36,783 nt of DNA from Candidatus Rokuibacteriota bacterium (GCA_030647435.1 JAUSJX010000043.1:1-36783); one strand, 5' to 3'. Shown: positions 1-7,848, counted from the stretch's first letter. Numbers and translations: made by a program. The notes: generated by a model not told the origin, from the letters alone.

Positions 1-80
1 CGTGAAGCGGCGGACGGGGCCCCAAGCTCCGGGACGGTCTCGGTCGACCGAGGGGGAAACGGGCTCCCGCCCACCTTCAC

Positions 81-101
81 CCGGCCAGTCTTCTTGGCCG
101 G
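81..101. repeat. Short hairpin
   Basis: CCGGCCA and TGGCCGG form a perfect 7-bp stem around a 7-nt loop. It lies downstream of the small leftward gene at 144-267 and could terminate it, although no T-tract follows. I see no convincing gene in 1-143. Confidence 0.35.
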
Positions 102-117
102 TGTCTGCATGATACAA

Positions 118-142
118 GGGGGAGAGGGCAGGGTGAGGGGGG
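118..142. repeat. Half copy of a CCCTCTCCC/CCCTCACCC-type repeat
   Basis: The plus strand reads GGGGGAGAGGGCAGGGTGAG followed by more G. The same words (GGGGGAGAGGG, then GGTGAGGGGG) occur in the perfect hairpin at 18431-18475. The two sites look like members of one dispersed repeat family. Only one arm is recognisable here, so this copy is partial or diverged. Confidence 0.45.
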
Positions 143-143
143 G

Positions 144-267
144 CTAGCGCTTGGTGCACGGCGGGTAGTCGCGCGAGTAGACGGGGTTCTTCAGCAAGTC
201 CTCGGGCCGGTAAGGCGCGCACGAGGGCGGCGCCGATCACGACGGCAATCGAAGGTACCTTGCGCAT
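144..267 (-). pseudogene. Small secreted peptide gene with a one-base frameshift
   Basis: A leftward ATG at 267 follows a strong AAGGAG ribosome-binding site. The first 15 or so codons (MRKVPSIAVVIGAALV) read as a signal peptide. One frame over, the sequence becomes YRPEDLLKNPVYSRDYPPC then TKR and a TAG at 144-146. That tail has a much more natural composition than the continuation of the first frame. The interval is 124 nt, one more than a multiple of three, so a single-base indel near 206-215 would join the parts into a peptide of about 40 residues. It may be a sequencing error or a real lesion. I do not recognise the family. It lies just downstream of the isochorismatase-like gene on the same strand. 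Confidence 0.45.
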
Positions 268-299
268 GAACCTCTCCTTATCGAACCCCGAAGGGATGT

Positions 300-923
300 T
301 TACCTGCCGAGCGCTTGGAAAATATCGTCGTTGCCGAGAGGCCAGCCGGTAGCGGCGGCCATGAGCCGGAGCGCGAAGCGGTGCATCTCCTCCCCGTCCA
401 TCGAGTCCACGGCCTCGCTAGCGATCACCACGCGGAAGTCGAGGTTGGTGGCTTCGAAAGCGGCGCAGAGAACGCAGGTGGTCGTATTGATGCCTGCCAG
501 GATCACGGTGTCCACGCCGAGCCCGCGCAGGACGAACTCGAGATCCGTGCCGTGGAAGGAGCTGTAGCGTTTCTTTCCGCGCACGATAAGATCGCCCGGG
601 TCCAGCAGATCGGGGATGATCTCCGTGCCCGGGCCGCCGGCCAGGTTATGGGCGAGGATGCCGCGCCGGGCCTTCCCAGGATCATCGTGCGCGGCTCTCC
701 AGAACGGGTTGGCCGCGATCTCGCCGGGATCTCGGTACTCGGTGACGACGTGGATGACGCGGACGGCGCGCTCGCGAAGGCCTGCCAGGAGCGCGGCGGC
801 GCGCTTGATCACGGGGCCGCAGCGCTCGGCGGGCAACGGCAGCGTGGCGACCGAGGGGTCGAGATGCCCTCGGTGCATGTCGATCGCGATGGCCGCTGTC
901 GTCTTGGGATCGAGTCGGATCAT
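300..923 (-). CDS. Isochorismatase-family cysteine hydrolase
   Basis: Predicted 207-residue cytoplasmic hydrolase of the isochorismatase/nicotinamidase/N-carbamoylsarcosine-amidase fold. The triad is visible: Asp15 in AIDMHRGH, Lys117 in GKKRYSSFHGTDL and nucleophile Cys150 in AGINTTTCVLCAAFEA. Members hydrolyse C-N or vinyl-ether bonds in small molecules, and substrate cannot be read from the motifs. I chose the ATG at 923 because family homology begins right after it (MIRLDPKTTAAIAID). The upstream in-frame extension looks non-coding. The gene is 76 bp downstream of the DinB-like gene on the same strand, so it may be the last gene of a leftward operon with the SDR and DinB-like genes. Given the ring-cleavage enzymes nearby, an amide or carbamate step in an aromatic pathway is possible, but that is inference. 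Confidence 0.85.
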   Translation of the reverse strand: MIRLDPKTTAAIAIDMHRGHLDPSVATLPLPAERCGPVIKRAAALLAGLRERAVRVIHVVTEYRDPGEIAANPFWRAAHDDPGKARRGILAHNLAGGPGTEIIPDLLDPGDLIVRGKKRYSSFHGTDLEFVLRGLGVDTVILAGINTTTCVLCAAFEATNLDFRVVIASEAVDSMDGEEMHRFALRLMAAATGWPLGNDDIFQALGR

Positions 924-999
924 GGATGGGAGCCCGGGAGACAAGTAGCACAGCGCGCCAGGGGATGGCAACCGGCCTGCCCCGCGGCGGGGGATACGG

Positions 1000-1542
1000 T
1001 CATCGCTGCGGGTCCGGCGAGTAGGGAATAGGGCCCGCGTATTCGGCCCGGAGGGGCACCCATCGAAGCGCCCAGGTCCGCGCGAGTGTCCCGGCGAGCT
1101 GAGCCAGATGGATGCGGTCGTGGGCCACCCATGCCGCGAGGATGTCGAGGCCGGAGAGGCGGCCGAGCCGTTCGTGAGGCCGCGATCCCTTCAGCGTCTC
1201 CGGTGAGACGGAGGCGAGCAGGTCGAGGCTGGCCTGGCGACGCGCGCGAAGCGACTCGAGCACATCGGGCAGGCTCGCCTCGTGGTAGCGCCGCTCTTTG
1301 GCCCAGCGCTCCGGATCGATCGGCGCGAATTCATCCGCGCCGTCCACGATGACGCGCAGGCGGTCGCCGAAGTCTTCGGTCTCCTCATCGCGCAGGTGGC
1401 AGAGGATCTCGACCGGCGACCACTCGTCCGGCGCCGGTCGCGTCCGCGCGCCCGCCGAGTCGAGACCGGCCAGCAGGGCCTCGAGCACCATCGGCAGCCG
1501 CGCCAGCTCGCGGCGCGCTTCGACGAGGAGCGTATCGGTCAT
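1000..1542 (-). CDS. DinB-family (DinB_2) four-helix protein
   Basis: Predicted 180-residue protein with DinB/YfiT-like four-helix-bundle features. It has an N-terminal helix rich in Leu and Arg, then PAPDEWSPVEILCHLRDEE with the His typical of the metal site. A second half contains LDILAAWVAHDRIHLAQLAG, whose AHDRIHLAQL carries the two C-terminal His residues. This three-His arrangement usually binds a divalent metal. Characterised relatives are thiol-dependent transferases or of unknown function. The ATG at 1542 is 4 nt downstream of the SDR stop, so the two are almost certainly co-transcribed. Frame continuation further upstream overlaps the SDR and is not used. Role in the catabolic island is unknown. 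Confidence 0.8.
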   Translation of the reverse strand: MTDTLLVEARRELARLPMVLEALLAGLDSAGARTRPAPDEWSPVEILCHLRDEETEDFGDRLRVIVDGADEFAPIDPERWAKERRYHEASLPDVLESLRARRQASLDLLASVSPETLKGSRPHERLGRLSGLDILAAWVAHDRIHLAQLAGTLARTWALRWVPLRAEYAGPIPYSPDPQR

Positions 1543-1546
1543 CTGC

Positions 1547-2299
1547 TCACGCCATGACCTGGCCGCCGTTGACATCGAGCGTAGCGCCGTTGATGAAGGC
1601 AGCCGAGTCCGAGGCAAGGAAGACGACGGCATCGGCGATCTCCCCGGGCTCGCCGAGGCGCCTCACGGGGATAGCCTCGGCCACCCGCCGCGTCTCCTCG
1701 GGGGTCCGGGCCTTGAGCACGCGCTCGGTCGCGGTGGTGCCGGGCGCGACCGCGTTGACGGTGATGCCGTCGGCACCGACCTCGAGGGCCAGGTGACGCG
1801 TGAACCCGATCACGCCGGCCTTGGCCGCCGCGTAGTGGGACGTGACGCGGACCGCGCCGGCGCGGCCGACCACGGAAGCCAGGTTCACGATCCGGCCGTA
1901 ACGCTGCCGCTTCATGATCGGGAGCACGGCCTTGGAGCAGAGGAAGACGCTGGTCAGGTTGGAGGCGAGGATGGCCTGCCACTCTTGTTCCGTGATGTCC
2001 TCGGTGGCGCGGATCACCGCGAAGCCGCCAGCGTTGTTGACGAGGATGTCCACCCGTCCCCAGCGCGCGAGCACGGCGTCGAGCGCTTGGGCGATGTCCG
2101 CCGAGTGGGTTACGTCTGTCCGGATTGCCAACACGTCGGCTCCGCGCCCCCGCTGCGCCGCTGCGAGGGCCTCGACCCCCGCGCCGTCCAGATCGAGCGC
2201 GGCGACCCGCGCGCCCTCGCGAGCGCACGCCTCCACGATGGCGGCGCCTATCCCCTTCGCCGCGCCCGTGACGATCGCGACCTTCCCGTCGAGCCGCAT
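1547..2299 (-). CDS. Short-chain dehydrogenase/reductase (SDR)
   Basis: Predicted 250-residue classical SDR oxidoreductase, cytoplasmic, NAD(P)-dependent. The Rossmann motif TGAAKGIG is at residues 11-18. NNAG is at 88-91. The catalytic tetrad is Asn114, Ser142, Tyr156 and Lys160 (HYAAAK). The C-terminus GATLDVNGGQVMA is typical of the FabG-like group. Asp37 at the end of the second strand (AALDLDG) favours NAD over NADP. The ATG at 2299 has AAGGGG about 7 nt upstream; a possible earlier in-frame start at 2338 has no such site. It is the first gene of the leftward group and diverges from the cyclase gene across 81 bp. It probably oxidises or reduces a hydroxyl/keto intermediate of the neighbouring pathway. 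Substrate unknown. Confidence 0.92.
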   Translation of the reverse strand: MRLDGKVAIVTGAAKGIGAAIVEACAREGARVAALDLDGAGVEALAAAQRGRGADVLAIRTDVTHSADIAQALDAVLARWGRVDILVNNAGGFAVIRATEDITEQEWQAILASNLTSVFLCSKAVLPIMKRQRYGRIVNLASVVGRAGAVRVTSHYAAAKAGVIGFTRHLALEVGADGITVNAVAPGTTATERVLKARTPEETRRVAEAIPVRRLGEPGEIADAVVFLASDSAAFINGATLDVNGGQVMA

Positions 2300-2380
2300 G
2301 GCGCACCCCTTTCGCTGGATGGGACGGATAGCATACACGGAGCGCCGGTGCTAGTCTTGACCGCCGGGAAAGGGGACCGC
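2300..2380. promoter_or_regulatory. Divergent intergenic region between SDR and cyclase operons
   Basis: These 81 bp separate two divergent groups of catabolic genes, so promoters and any operator should be here. TAGCATA at 2329-2335 reads TAGCAT on plus and TATGCTA on minus, giving -10-like hexamers in both directions. A second TAGTCT is at 2352-2357 on plus. No good -35 is visible at 17 nt for any of them. No regulator gene lies beside it. Confidence 0.4.
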
Positions 2381-3046
2381 ATGGGCCGCTTCGTCGATCT
2401 GTCCGTCACCGTGGACTCGAGCACCATGAGCCCGCCTTCGACCAACATGCGGCTCGAGGTCACGCCGCACAATCGGGGCCCCGGCTTCTGGCAGGTCTCG
2501 AGCGTCCACCAGAGCCTCCACACCGGGGCGCACATCGACTCGCCGCTCCACGTCTTCAAGAACGGCATCACGACCGCGGAGATCTCGCTGGACCAGGTGA
2601 TGGGAGAGGCGCTGGTGGTGGACCTCTCCTGGGTCGGCGCCAATCACGCGATCACGATCGACGACCTCAAGACGGCCGGCGCTGGCGACGTGAAGCGCGG
2701 TGATATCGTACTGCTGCGCACCGGCTGGACCGACAAGATGTACGGGACGTGGCCCGACTACTTCACCCAGTCGCCGTACTTCCCGCCGGAGTCCGCGCAG
2801 TGGCTGGTAGACCGGGGCCCGAAAAACATCGGCTTCGATTTCTTCGAGGAGTACTGCGCGCGGCTGGCTGACTTCACCTCCGAGGACTTCGCGATGCACC
2901 GGGTCATCCTCGGCGCGGGCGTGGTCATCATGGAAGGACTGACCAATCTGGGCGCGCTGCCTCGCCGCCGCGTGGACTTCGCCGCGCCCTTTTACAAGAT
3001 CGCGGGCACCGAGGGCGCGCCCGCGCGCTTCTTCGCCACCGTCTAG
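2381..3046 (+). CDS. Cyclase-family (kynurenine-formamidase-like) metal hydrolase
   Basis: Predicted 221-residue cytoplasmic enzyme of the cyclase superfamily (Pfam Cyclase, PF04199). The signature metal motif is at residues 47-57, HTGAHIDSPLH, close to the family HxGTHxDxPxH. The canonical Thr is Ala50 here. Family members include kynurenine formamidase and isatin hydrolase, which use Mn or Zn to hydrolyse amides or lactams. The ATG at 2381 has AAGGGG at a good distance. An upstream open frame overlapping the SDR is antisense shadow. It is the first gene of the rightward group, with the ring-cleavage-like enzyme 25 bp downstream. It may act on an amide or lactam of an aromatic compound; that is inferred from family and context only. 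Confidence 0.88.
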   Translation: MGRFVDLSVTVDSSTMSPPSTNMRLEVTPHNRGPGFWQVSSVHQSLHTGAHIDSPLHVFKNGITTAEISLDQVMGEALVVDLSWVGANHAITIDDLKTAGAGDVKRGDIVLLRTGWTDKMYGTWPDYFTQSPYFPPESAQWLVDRGPKNIGFDFFEEYCARLADFTSEDFAMHRVILGAGVVIMEGLTNLGALPRRRVDFAAPFYKIAGTEGAPARFFATV

Positions 3047-3071
3047 GCAGCGCTGACTCAGGAGGCGAGCC

Positions 3072-4367
3072 ATGGAGAAGTTCGAGTACTTCAGCGGGAT
3101 CCCCGAGGTCGGAATCGTGCCGCGCGCGCCGCACGCGGGGCCGCTCATGCGTCACGTGTACGAGCAGGAGCACGGTCGCGGCGGTTTCGCCGGCAAGGTC
3201 AGCCACACCTACCACCTCTACCCGCCCACGAACTGGCTGCCCGAGGAGAGCCGGCTGCTCGACGGCGCGACCTTCTCCCCGCACTGGGAGTCGGCGCTCC
3301 GTCCTGTCGGCGGCGTCCACCACGCCCTCGGAGTGCTCAAGCCCGAGGCGCCGCGCGACGTCTATCGCGGCATGGGGCGCCTGATCGCCAACGCGACGGC
3401 GGCGATGAACGTGACGGCGCCGGCCGCGCCGATGGACTATTTCTTCGAGCACCACTCGGCCACCCTCGTCTTTTTCGTCCACGAGGGCTCGGGCACGCTC
3501 GAGACCACGTTCGGCCCCATCGCCTACCGCAAGGGCGACTTCCTGATCATCCCCAAGGGCATCACGCACCGCTTCGAGTGCGACCCGGGCCCGCAGTACT
3601 ACTGGGTCTACGAGAGCTTCGCGGGCGACCCGGAGAAAGCCGAGGCCGTGACGACGGGGCAGTTCCTCACCCACAGCCGGAGCGATTACAAGTTTCCGCG
3701 CTCGCTCGATACGCGCAACGAAGCCGGGCGCTTCGAGATCGTCTCGAAGACCGACGGCACCTACGCGCGCCGCGTGCACCCGACACATCCGTTCGACGCC
3801 GTCGGCTGGCGCGGGACCTACCTGCCGTACAAGTTTGCGGTGGAGGACGTGCGTCCCCTCGTCGCCGACCGCTCGCACGTGCCGCCCTCCGGCCATACGG
3901 TCTTCATCCTTCCCGGCTGCTACATCTGCGTCTTCACCGTGCGCTCGGCCGAGAAGGAAGGGCTCTGGGTGCCCTTCTTCCACAACAATCTCGACTACTG
4001 CGAGACCCTCGGGTACCACACCGGCAAGTTCTTCAGCCGCGGCGGAGTCTTTTCGGAGGGCATGGTTTCGGTCCATCCGGTGGGCCTGCCCCACGGGCCC
4101 CATCCCAAGGCCCTCGGGGCGCTTCTCGACGACAAGCGCCCGCAGATCTTCGAAGAGGTCGGCATCATGGCGGACTTCGCCAACCCGGCGAAGATCTCCG
4201 ACTTCGCGCTCGGGCTGTCGCGGCCCGACTACATGGCGAGCTGGTCGGGCTACACGACGGAGCCGCGCTTTCTCTACGACCCGGGGCGATTGGCGAAGGT
4301 GCGGAGCGAGGCCGAGCGCCTGGCGGATGCCCGCGACAAGCTGAGGCCGGGAGCATCGGAGGAGTAG
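3072..4367 (+). CDS. Homogentisate 1,2-dioxygenase-like enzyme
   Basis: Predicted 431-residue double-cupin Fe(II) dioxygenase of the homogentisate dioxygenase (HmgA) family, close to the usual ~430-445. The C-terminal cupin holds the iron site: His304 in VPFFHNN, Glu311 in DYCETLGY and His341 in LPHGPHP. In the human and Pseudomonas enzymes the first His and Glu are six apart; here they are seven apart, as I recall for the divergent branch with HNN-x-DYxE. This may therefore be a homogentisate or related (hydroxyquinol-like) ring-cleavage enzyme, and substrate should not be assumed. The start is firm: AGGAGG lies 7 nt before the ATG. It is followed after 8 nt by an alpha/beta hydrolase. No fumarylacetoacetase or maleylacetoacetate isomerase is present in the window. 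Confidence 0.85.
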   Translation: MEKFEYFSGIPEVGIVPRAPHAGPLMRHVYEQEHGRGGFAGKVSHTYHLYPPTNWLPEESRLLDGATFSPHWESALRPVGGVHHALGVLKPEAPRDVYRGMGRLIANATAAMNVTAPAAPMDYFFEHHSATLVFFVHEGSGTLETTFGPIAYRKGDFLIIPKGITHRFECDPGPQYYWVYESFAGDPEKAEAVTTGQFLTHSRSDYKFPRSLDTRNEAGRFEIVSKTDGTYARRVHPTHPFDAVGWRGTYLPYKFAVEDVRPLVADRSHVPPSGHTVFILPGCYICVFTVRSAEKEGLWVPFFHNNLDYCETLGYHTGKFFSRGGVFSEGMVSVHPVGLPHGPHPKALGALLDDKRPQIFEEVGIMADFANPAKISDFALGLSRPDYMASWSGYTTEPRFLYDPGRLAKVRSEAERLADARDKLRPGASEE

Positions 4368-4375
4368 GGCATAGG

Positions 4376-5224
4376 ATGGCCTGCGGCGCCGCGCGCGACA
4401 TCGAGGCGAACGGGCTTCGCCTCCGGCTCCACGAGTGGGGCGAGCCCGGCAGGACGCCGGCGCTCCTCCTCCACTCGCTGGCAGCCCACAGCCACTGGTG
4501 GGACTGGACCGCGCCGCTCCTGGCCGAGCGCTACTCCGTCGCCGCGCTCGATCTGCGCGGCCACGGCGGCAGCGGCTGGTGCGAGCCCCCTGCCTACCGG
4601 CCCGCTGACTACGCGGCCGACATCGTCGCCGTCCTCGACGCGCTCGGTTGGCGCTCGCCGCTCGTCATCGGCCATTCGCTGGGAGGCTACGTCGGCGCGT
4701 ATCTCGCCGCCCGGCACCCAGATCGGGTGGGCGCCCTCGTCATCACCGACACCATGACCCAATGGTCGGAGGACGAGACGGCCTGGGCGCTCAAGCAGGT
4801 CGAGCGCCCGGGCCCTGAATTCGCGAATCCGTCCGAGGCGGGCTCGCGCTACCGGCTCTCTCCGCCGGAGACGAAGGCGCCCGCGGACTGGATCCGCCAT
4901 CTCGGCGAGACGGCCGTCGTCGAACGGACGCCCGGCGTCTGGCACTACGCGGTCGATCGTCGCGTCTTCACCCAGGCGCGGCCCGACGCCTGGCCGCTGC
5001 TTCCCGGCGTCGTCTGCCCCACGCTCGTGGTGCGCGGCGAGGGCAGCCGGATCATGGACCGCGACGCGTGGCTCCGCGTCGCGACCGCGGTGCAGCGCGG
5101 CCAGTTCGCCGAGGTGAAGGACGCCTGGCACCACTTGATCCTCGACGACCCCGCGGGCTTCTGCTCCATCGTGACAACCTGGCTCGATCGGGTCGTGACG
5201 CCCAGCCCGGCAGGGGGCCGGTGA
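4376..5224 (+). CDS. Alpha/beta-fold hydrolase
   Basis: Predicted 282-residue hydrolase. The nucleophile elbow GHSLGG places the catalytic Ser at residue 101. The oxyanion region is LLHSLAAHSHWWDW near 31-44, and LDLRGHGGS follows at 59-66. The catalytic His is 252 or 253 in DAWHHLILDDP. After the seventh strand the sequence is RGEGSRIMD, so the usual acid position is Ser224; the acid may be Asp228 or Asp124. The start is the ATG 8 nt after the preceding stop; GGAGGAG lies a little far upstream, inside the previous gene's end. Position right after a ring-cleavage-like enzyme suggests hydrolysis of a ring-fission product, as MhpC/BphD relatives do. Esterase, lactonase and dehalogenase activities remain possible. 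Confidence 0.87.
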   Translation: MACGAARDIEANGLRLRLHEWGEPGRTPALLLHSLAAHSHWWDWTAPLLAERYSVAALDLRGHGGSGWCEPPAYRPADYAADIVAVLDALGWRSPLVIGHSLGGYVGAYLAARHPDRVGALVITDTMTQWSEDETAWALKQVERPGPEFANPSEAGSRYRLSPPETKAPADWIRHLGETAVVERTPGVWHYAVDRRVFTQARPDAWPLLPGVVCPTLVVRGEGSRIMDRDAWLRVATAVQRGQFAEVKDAWHHLILDDPAGFCSIVTTWLDRVVTPSPAGGR

Positions 5225-5229
5225 CGTTC

Positions 5230-5258
5230 TTGACGGCTCCTGCGGGCGCCCGTATGCT
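5230..5258 (+). promoter_or_regulatory. Sigma-70-type promoter for the gentisate-dioxygenase-like gene
   Basis: TTGACG at 5230-5235 and TATGCT at 5253-5258 are separated by exactly 17 nt. Expected transcription start is about 5265, giving a short leader of about 18-24 nt. The gene may thus be transcribed separately from the upstream hydrolase operon. Confidence 0.6.
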
Positions 5259-5282
5259 GAAGCGCTTTCCTACGTCACGTGG

Positions 5283-6344
5283 GTGGAGATGAACGTGGAT
5301 TCCAGCTCGATGACGACCCGCGATCCGAACTTACCCGCCGAGTACTCTGCGGGGCTGGACCGGCTCTCCCTGGCGCCGCTGTGGACGGCGCTGCACGCGC
5401 TCTTGCCGCAGGAGCGCGTCACGCAGGCCGTGCCCCACCGCTGGCGCTGGACCGAGATGCGCGGGCCGCTGCTCGAGGCGGCGCGCCTCGTGCCGATCGA
5501 GCAGGCCGAGCGCCGCGTGCTCGTGCTGCGCAACCCGGGCTTGGGCGGCGCGTACGCGGCGACGGCGACCTTGTTCGCGGGGCTCCAGATCATCCTGCCG
5601 GGCGAGACCGCGCCGAGCCACCACCACACCCCGGCCGCGCTCAGGCTGATCGTCGAGGGGCGGGGCGCTTTCACGACGGTGGACGGCGTCAAGTGCGCCA
5701 TGGAGCCGGGCGACTTGATCATCACACCGCCGATGCGCTGGCACGACCACGGCCACGACGGAACGGAACCCGTGATCTGGCTCGACGGGCTCGACATCCC
5801 GCTCGTGCGGAGCTTCGAGGCGGCCTGGGCGTCGAAGATGCGCCCGGCCGCCGCCCCGGCGACGGCCATCGACTCGTCGCAGGATGAGCTGACCGCCGCG
5901 GGTGTCGTCCCGCGCGCCTCGCGCTACGAGGACACGGGCTATCCGCAGGTGCGCTGGCCGTGGAGCGCCGTGCGGGGAGCGCTCGCGGCCATGGCGGCCG
6001 CCGCCCCCGGCGATCGGCCCGTCATCCTGCGCTACGTCAACCCGCGGACCGGGACCTTTCCGCTCCGCACGATGGGCTGCGAGGCGCAGTGGCTGCGCTC
6101 AGGCGAGCGGACGCCGGCAGAGCGCCGGACCGCGAGCGGGGTCTTCCACGTGATCGAAGGCCGCGGCGAGAGCAAGATCGGCGACGAGACGTTTACCTGG
6201 GAGCAGGGTGACTGTGTCGCCGTTCCGCCCTGGCAGTGGGTCCAGCACCAGAATCTTTCGGCGTCGGCTCCGGCCTGTCTCTTCCACTTCAACGACGAGC
6301 CGGCGCTGCGCGCGGTCGGGCTCTGGATGGAAGAAACGCGCTGA
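5283..6344 (+). CDS. Gentisate 1,2-dioxygenase-like bicupin
   Basis: Predicted 353-residue two-cupin Fe(II) dioxygenase, matching gentisate or 1-hydroxy-2-naphthoate dioxygenase length (~345-375). Cupin 1 carries the iron ligands: His113 and His115 in PSHHHTPAALR, and His154 in GDLIITPPMRWHDHGHDG. The TPPMRWHDHGH block is a gentisate-dioxygenase hallmark. Cupin 2 (about 240-345) contains VIEGRGESKIG and GDCVAVPPWQWVQHQN with fewer His residues, as usual for the non-catalytic half. Start is GTG 5283 or ATG 5289; GGTGGAG is too close to the ATG to discriminate. A promoter lies 25 bp upstream. The family opens a ring between the carboxylated and hydroxylated carbons using O2. The downstream isomerase and hydrolase normally paired with gentisate are not recognised here, although the alpha/beta hydrolase could substitute. 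Confidence 0.88.
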   Translation: MEMNVDSSSMTTRDPNLPAEYSAGLDRLSLAPLWTALHALLPQERVTQAVPHRWRWTEMRGPLLEAARLVPIEQAERRVLVLRNPGLGGAYAATATLFAGLQIILPGETAPSHHHTPAALRLIVEGRGAFTTVDGVKCAMEPGDLIITPPMRWHDHGHDGTEPVIWLDGLDIPLVRSFEAAWASKMRPAAAPATAIDSSQDELTAAGVVPRASRYEDTGYPQVRWPWSAVRGALAAMAAAAPGDRPVILRYVNPRTGTFPLRTMGCEAQWLRSGERTPAERRTASGVFHVIEGRGESKIGDETFTWEQGDCVAVPPWQWVQHQNLSASAPACLFHFNDEPALRAVGLWMEETR

Positions 6345-6370
6345 TCCTTCCGCGGGCGCTGAGGGACCGG

Positions 6371-6790
6371 CTAGCTTTTGGTCAGCCCGATGGCGCCCGT
6401 GCCTAGGAAGCACTGGGCGAGGGTCGCAGCCAGGACGAACAGCGCGTATTCGTAGCCCACCACGTCCGCCTTGCCCCGCGCGGCGTCGATGATCACCCCT
6501 CGCAGGAAGAACCCCTGGTCGAAGTGGAACAGCAACACCGCCCCGATCATGATGGGCAGGTTCGCCATCGCCGCAATGCGTGTGAAGACCCCGAGGATCA
6601 GCATGACGCCGCCGACGAAGTGGGCGAGGAGTATATACGACGTGACGTAGTCGCCGAGGGGCAGGCCGAGCCGCTTGTTGATCATCACGCTGAGGACGTC
6701 GGAAGTGACCACGTCGTAGATGTAGTAACCGTGGGCGATGAAGGTCACGCCCAGCATGATCCGGAGGACGGTGGCGCCGAGTGGGCTCAC
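6371..6790 (-). CDS. DoxX-family membrane protein
   Basis: Predicted 139-residue inner-membrane protein with four hydrophobic helices (about 5-25, 48-68, 74-92 and 112-130). The opening LRIMLGVTFIAHGYY and LLAHFVGGVMLILGVFTRIAA are typical of DoxX/DoxD-like proteins. These are linked in some bacteria to quinone or thiosulfate redox and oxidative stress, but most are uncharacterised. The start is GTG at 6790 with GAGG just upstream; the ATG at 6792 is out of frame. It is convergent with the dioxygenase gene, 26 bp away, and lies 45 bp downstream of the P1 peptidase gene on the same strand. Confidence 0.85.
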   Translation of the reverse strand: MSPLGATVLRIMLGVTFIAHGYYIYDVVTSDVLSVMINKRLGLPLGDYVTSYILLAHFVGGVMLILGVFTRIAAMANLPIMIGAVLLFHFDQGFFLRGVIIDAARGKADVVGYEYALFVLAATLAQCFLGTGAIGLTKS

Positions 6791-6835
6791 ATCAGCCTCT
6801 AGTACCGGATTCTACCCCGTCGCGCGCGCGGCACT

Positions 6836-7789
6836 TCAAGAATTCTGGGCTTCGATCTCCCGCGCCGTCGGGAGGCCCGGCAGGGGTGTCGCGCAGAGCA
6901 CGGCACGCGCGATCGCCGCCGCCACGGCCTCCGCCGCCGCCCTGCCCAGCGACGCGAGATCGGCCCGCGCGTCCCCGACAGACAGGCAGAAGAGGGCGTC
7001 GCCGTCCGTCGGCAGGTGCGGGGGAGAGAGCGCCCGCTCGAAACCCTGGAGGCCCAGCCGCGCCACGCGCGCGGCTTCGGCCTTGCCGAGGGCGGCCGAC
7101 GTGACGACGACGCCGATGGTGGTGTTGACGGGGCGGAATCCGGGAGGCGGCGCGCCGCTCTCGAGGGCCGCGGCGGAGTCCACCAGCCGCCTGCCGTCGG
7201 CCGCGTCCCGCGCTCCCGCGATGAGGCGGCCCGTGACGGGGTCGCGCACGTCGCCGACGGCGTTGACGACCATGAGCGCGGCCGTGACGACGCCGTCCCG
7301 CTCCACGCGCGAGACGCCGAGGCCGCCGCGCATGGCGCGCTCGATGCCGTAGAGCTTCCCCACCGTCGCGCCCGTCCCGGCGCCCACGCTGCCTTCCTCC
7401 ACCGGCCCCGGCCGGGCCGCGGCGCACGCGGCGTAGCCCATGGCGCGGTCCGGCCGGACGCGGTGGTCGCCCACGTTCAGATCGAAGATGATCGCGCCCG
7501 CGACGTGCGGCACCACGGTGCGGGAGACCGGGAAGCCCCGGCCATGCTCCTCGAGATACTCCATCGCGCCCCAGACGGCCTCGAGGCCGAAGGCGCTGCC
7601 TCCCGCTAAGACGATACCGTCTACCGTCGGCGCCAGGTGGCGGGGGTCGAGGAACTCGATGCCGTGGACCCCCGCCGCCCAGCCGGCGATCTCGAGCGCG
7701 CCCACCGCCGGCCGCTCAGGCAGGATGGCCGTGCAGCCGGTGAGCGACCGGAGATCGGTGACGTGTCCCACGTGGACGCCCGGAATCAC
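6836..7789 (-). CDS. P1-family self-processing aminopeptidase (DmpA/S58-like)
   Basis: Predicted 317-residue peptidase of the DmpA/P1 Ntn-like family, which includes L-aminopeptidase/D-esterase and beta-peptidyl aminopeptidases. The N-terminal half has VGHVTDLRSLTGCTAILPE, GIVLAGGSAFGLEA (62-71) and GAGTGATVGK (136-145), all conserved in the family. The proenzyme normally cleaves itself before a Ser/Thr that becomes the nucleophile. Here the site is Asn222-Thr223 in RPVNTTIGVV. It has no signal peptide and is probably cytoplasmic. The start is GTG with no Shine-Dalgarno; TAGAGT lies 6 nt upstream, suggesting a leaderless transcript. Substrate cannot be assigned from sequence. Confidence 0.9.
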   Translation of the reverse strand: MIPGVHVGHVTDLRSLTGCTAILPERPAVGALEIAGWAAGVHGIEFLDPRHLAPTVDGIVLAGGSAFGLEAVWGAMEYLEEHGRGFPVSRTVVPHVAGAIIFDLNVGDHRVRPDRAMGYAACAAARPGPVEEGSVGAGTGATVGKLYGIERAMRGGLGVSRVERDGVVTAALMVVNAVGDVRDPVTGRLIAGARDAADGRRLVDSAAALESGAPPPGFRPVNTTIGVVVTSAALGKAEAARVARLGLQGFERALSPPHLPTDGDALFCLSVGDARADLASLGRAAAEAVAAAIARAVLCATPLPGLPTAREIEAQNS

Positions 7790-7848
7790 GGACGCACTCT
7801 AGCAAATTCTGGCGGCGCCCGACCCCGTGATGCTAGTCTCGAAGCGAC

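Noticed and set aside
1298-2380. Long N-terminal extension of the cyclase frame across the SDR gene
   Set aside because: It lies antisense to the SDR. Family homology begins at the ATG 2381, which has its own ribosome-binding site.
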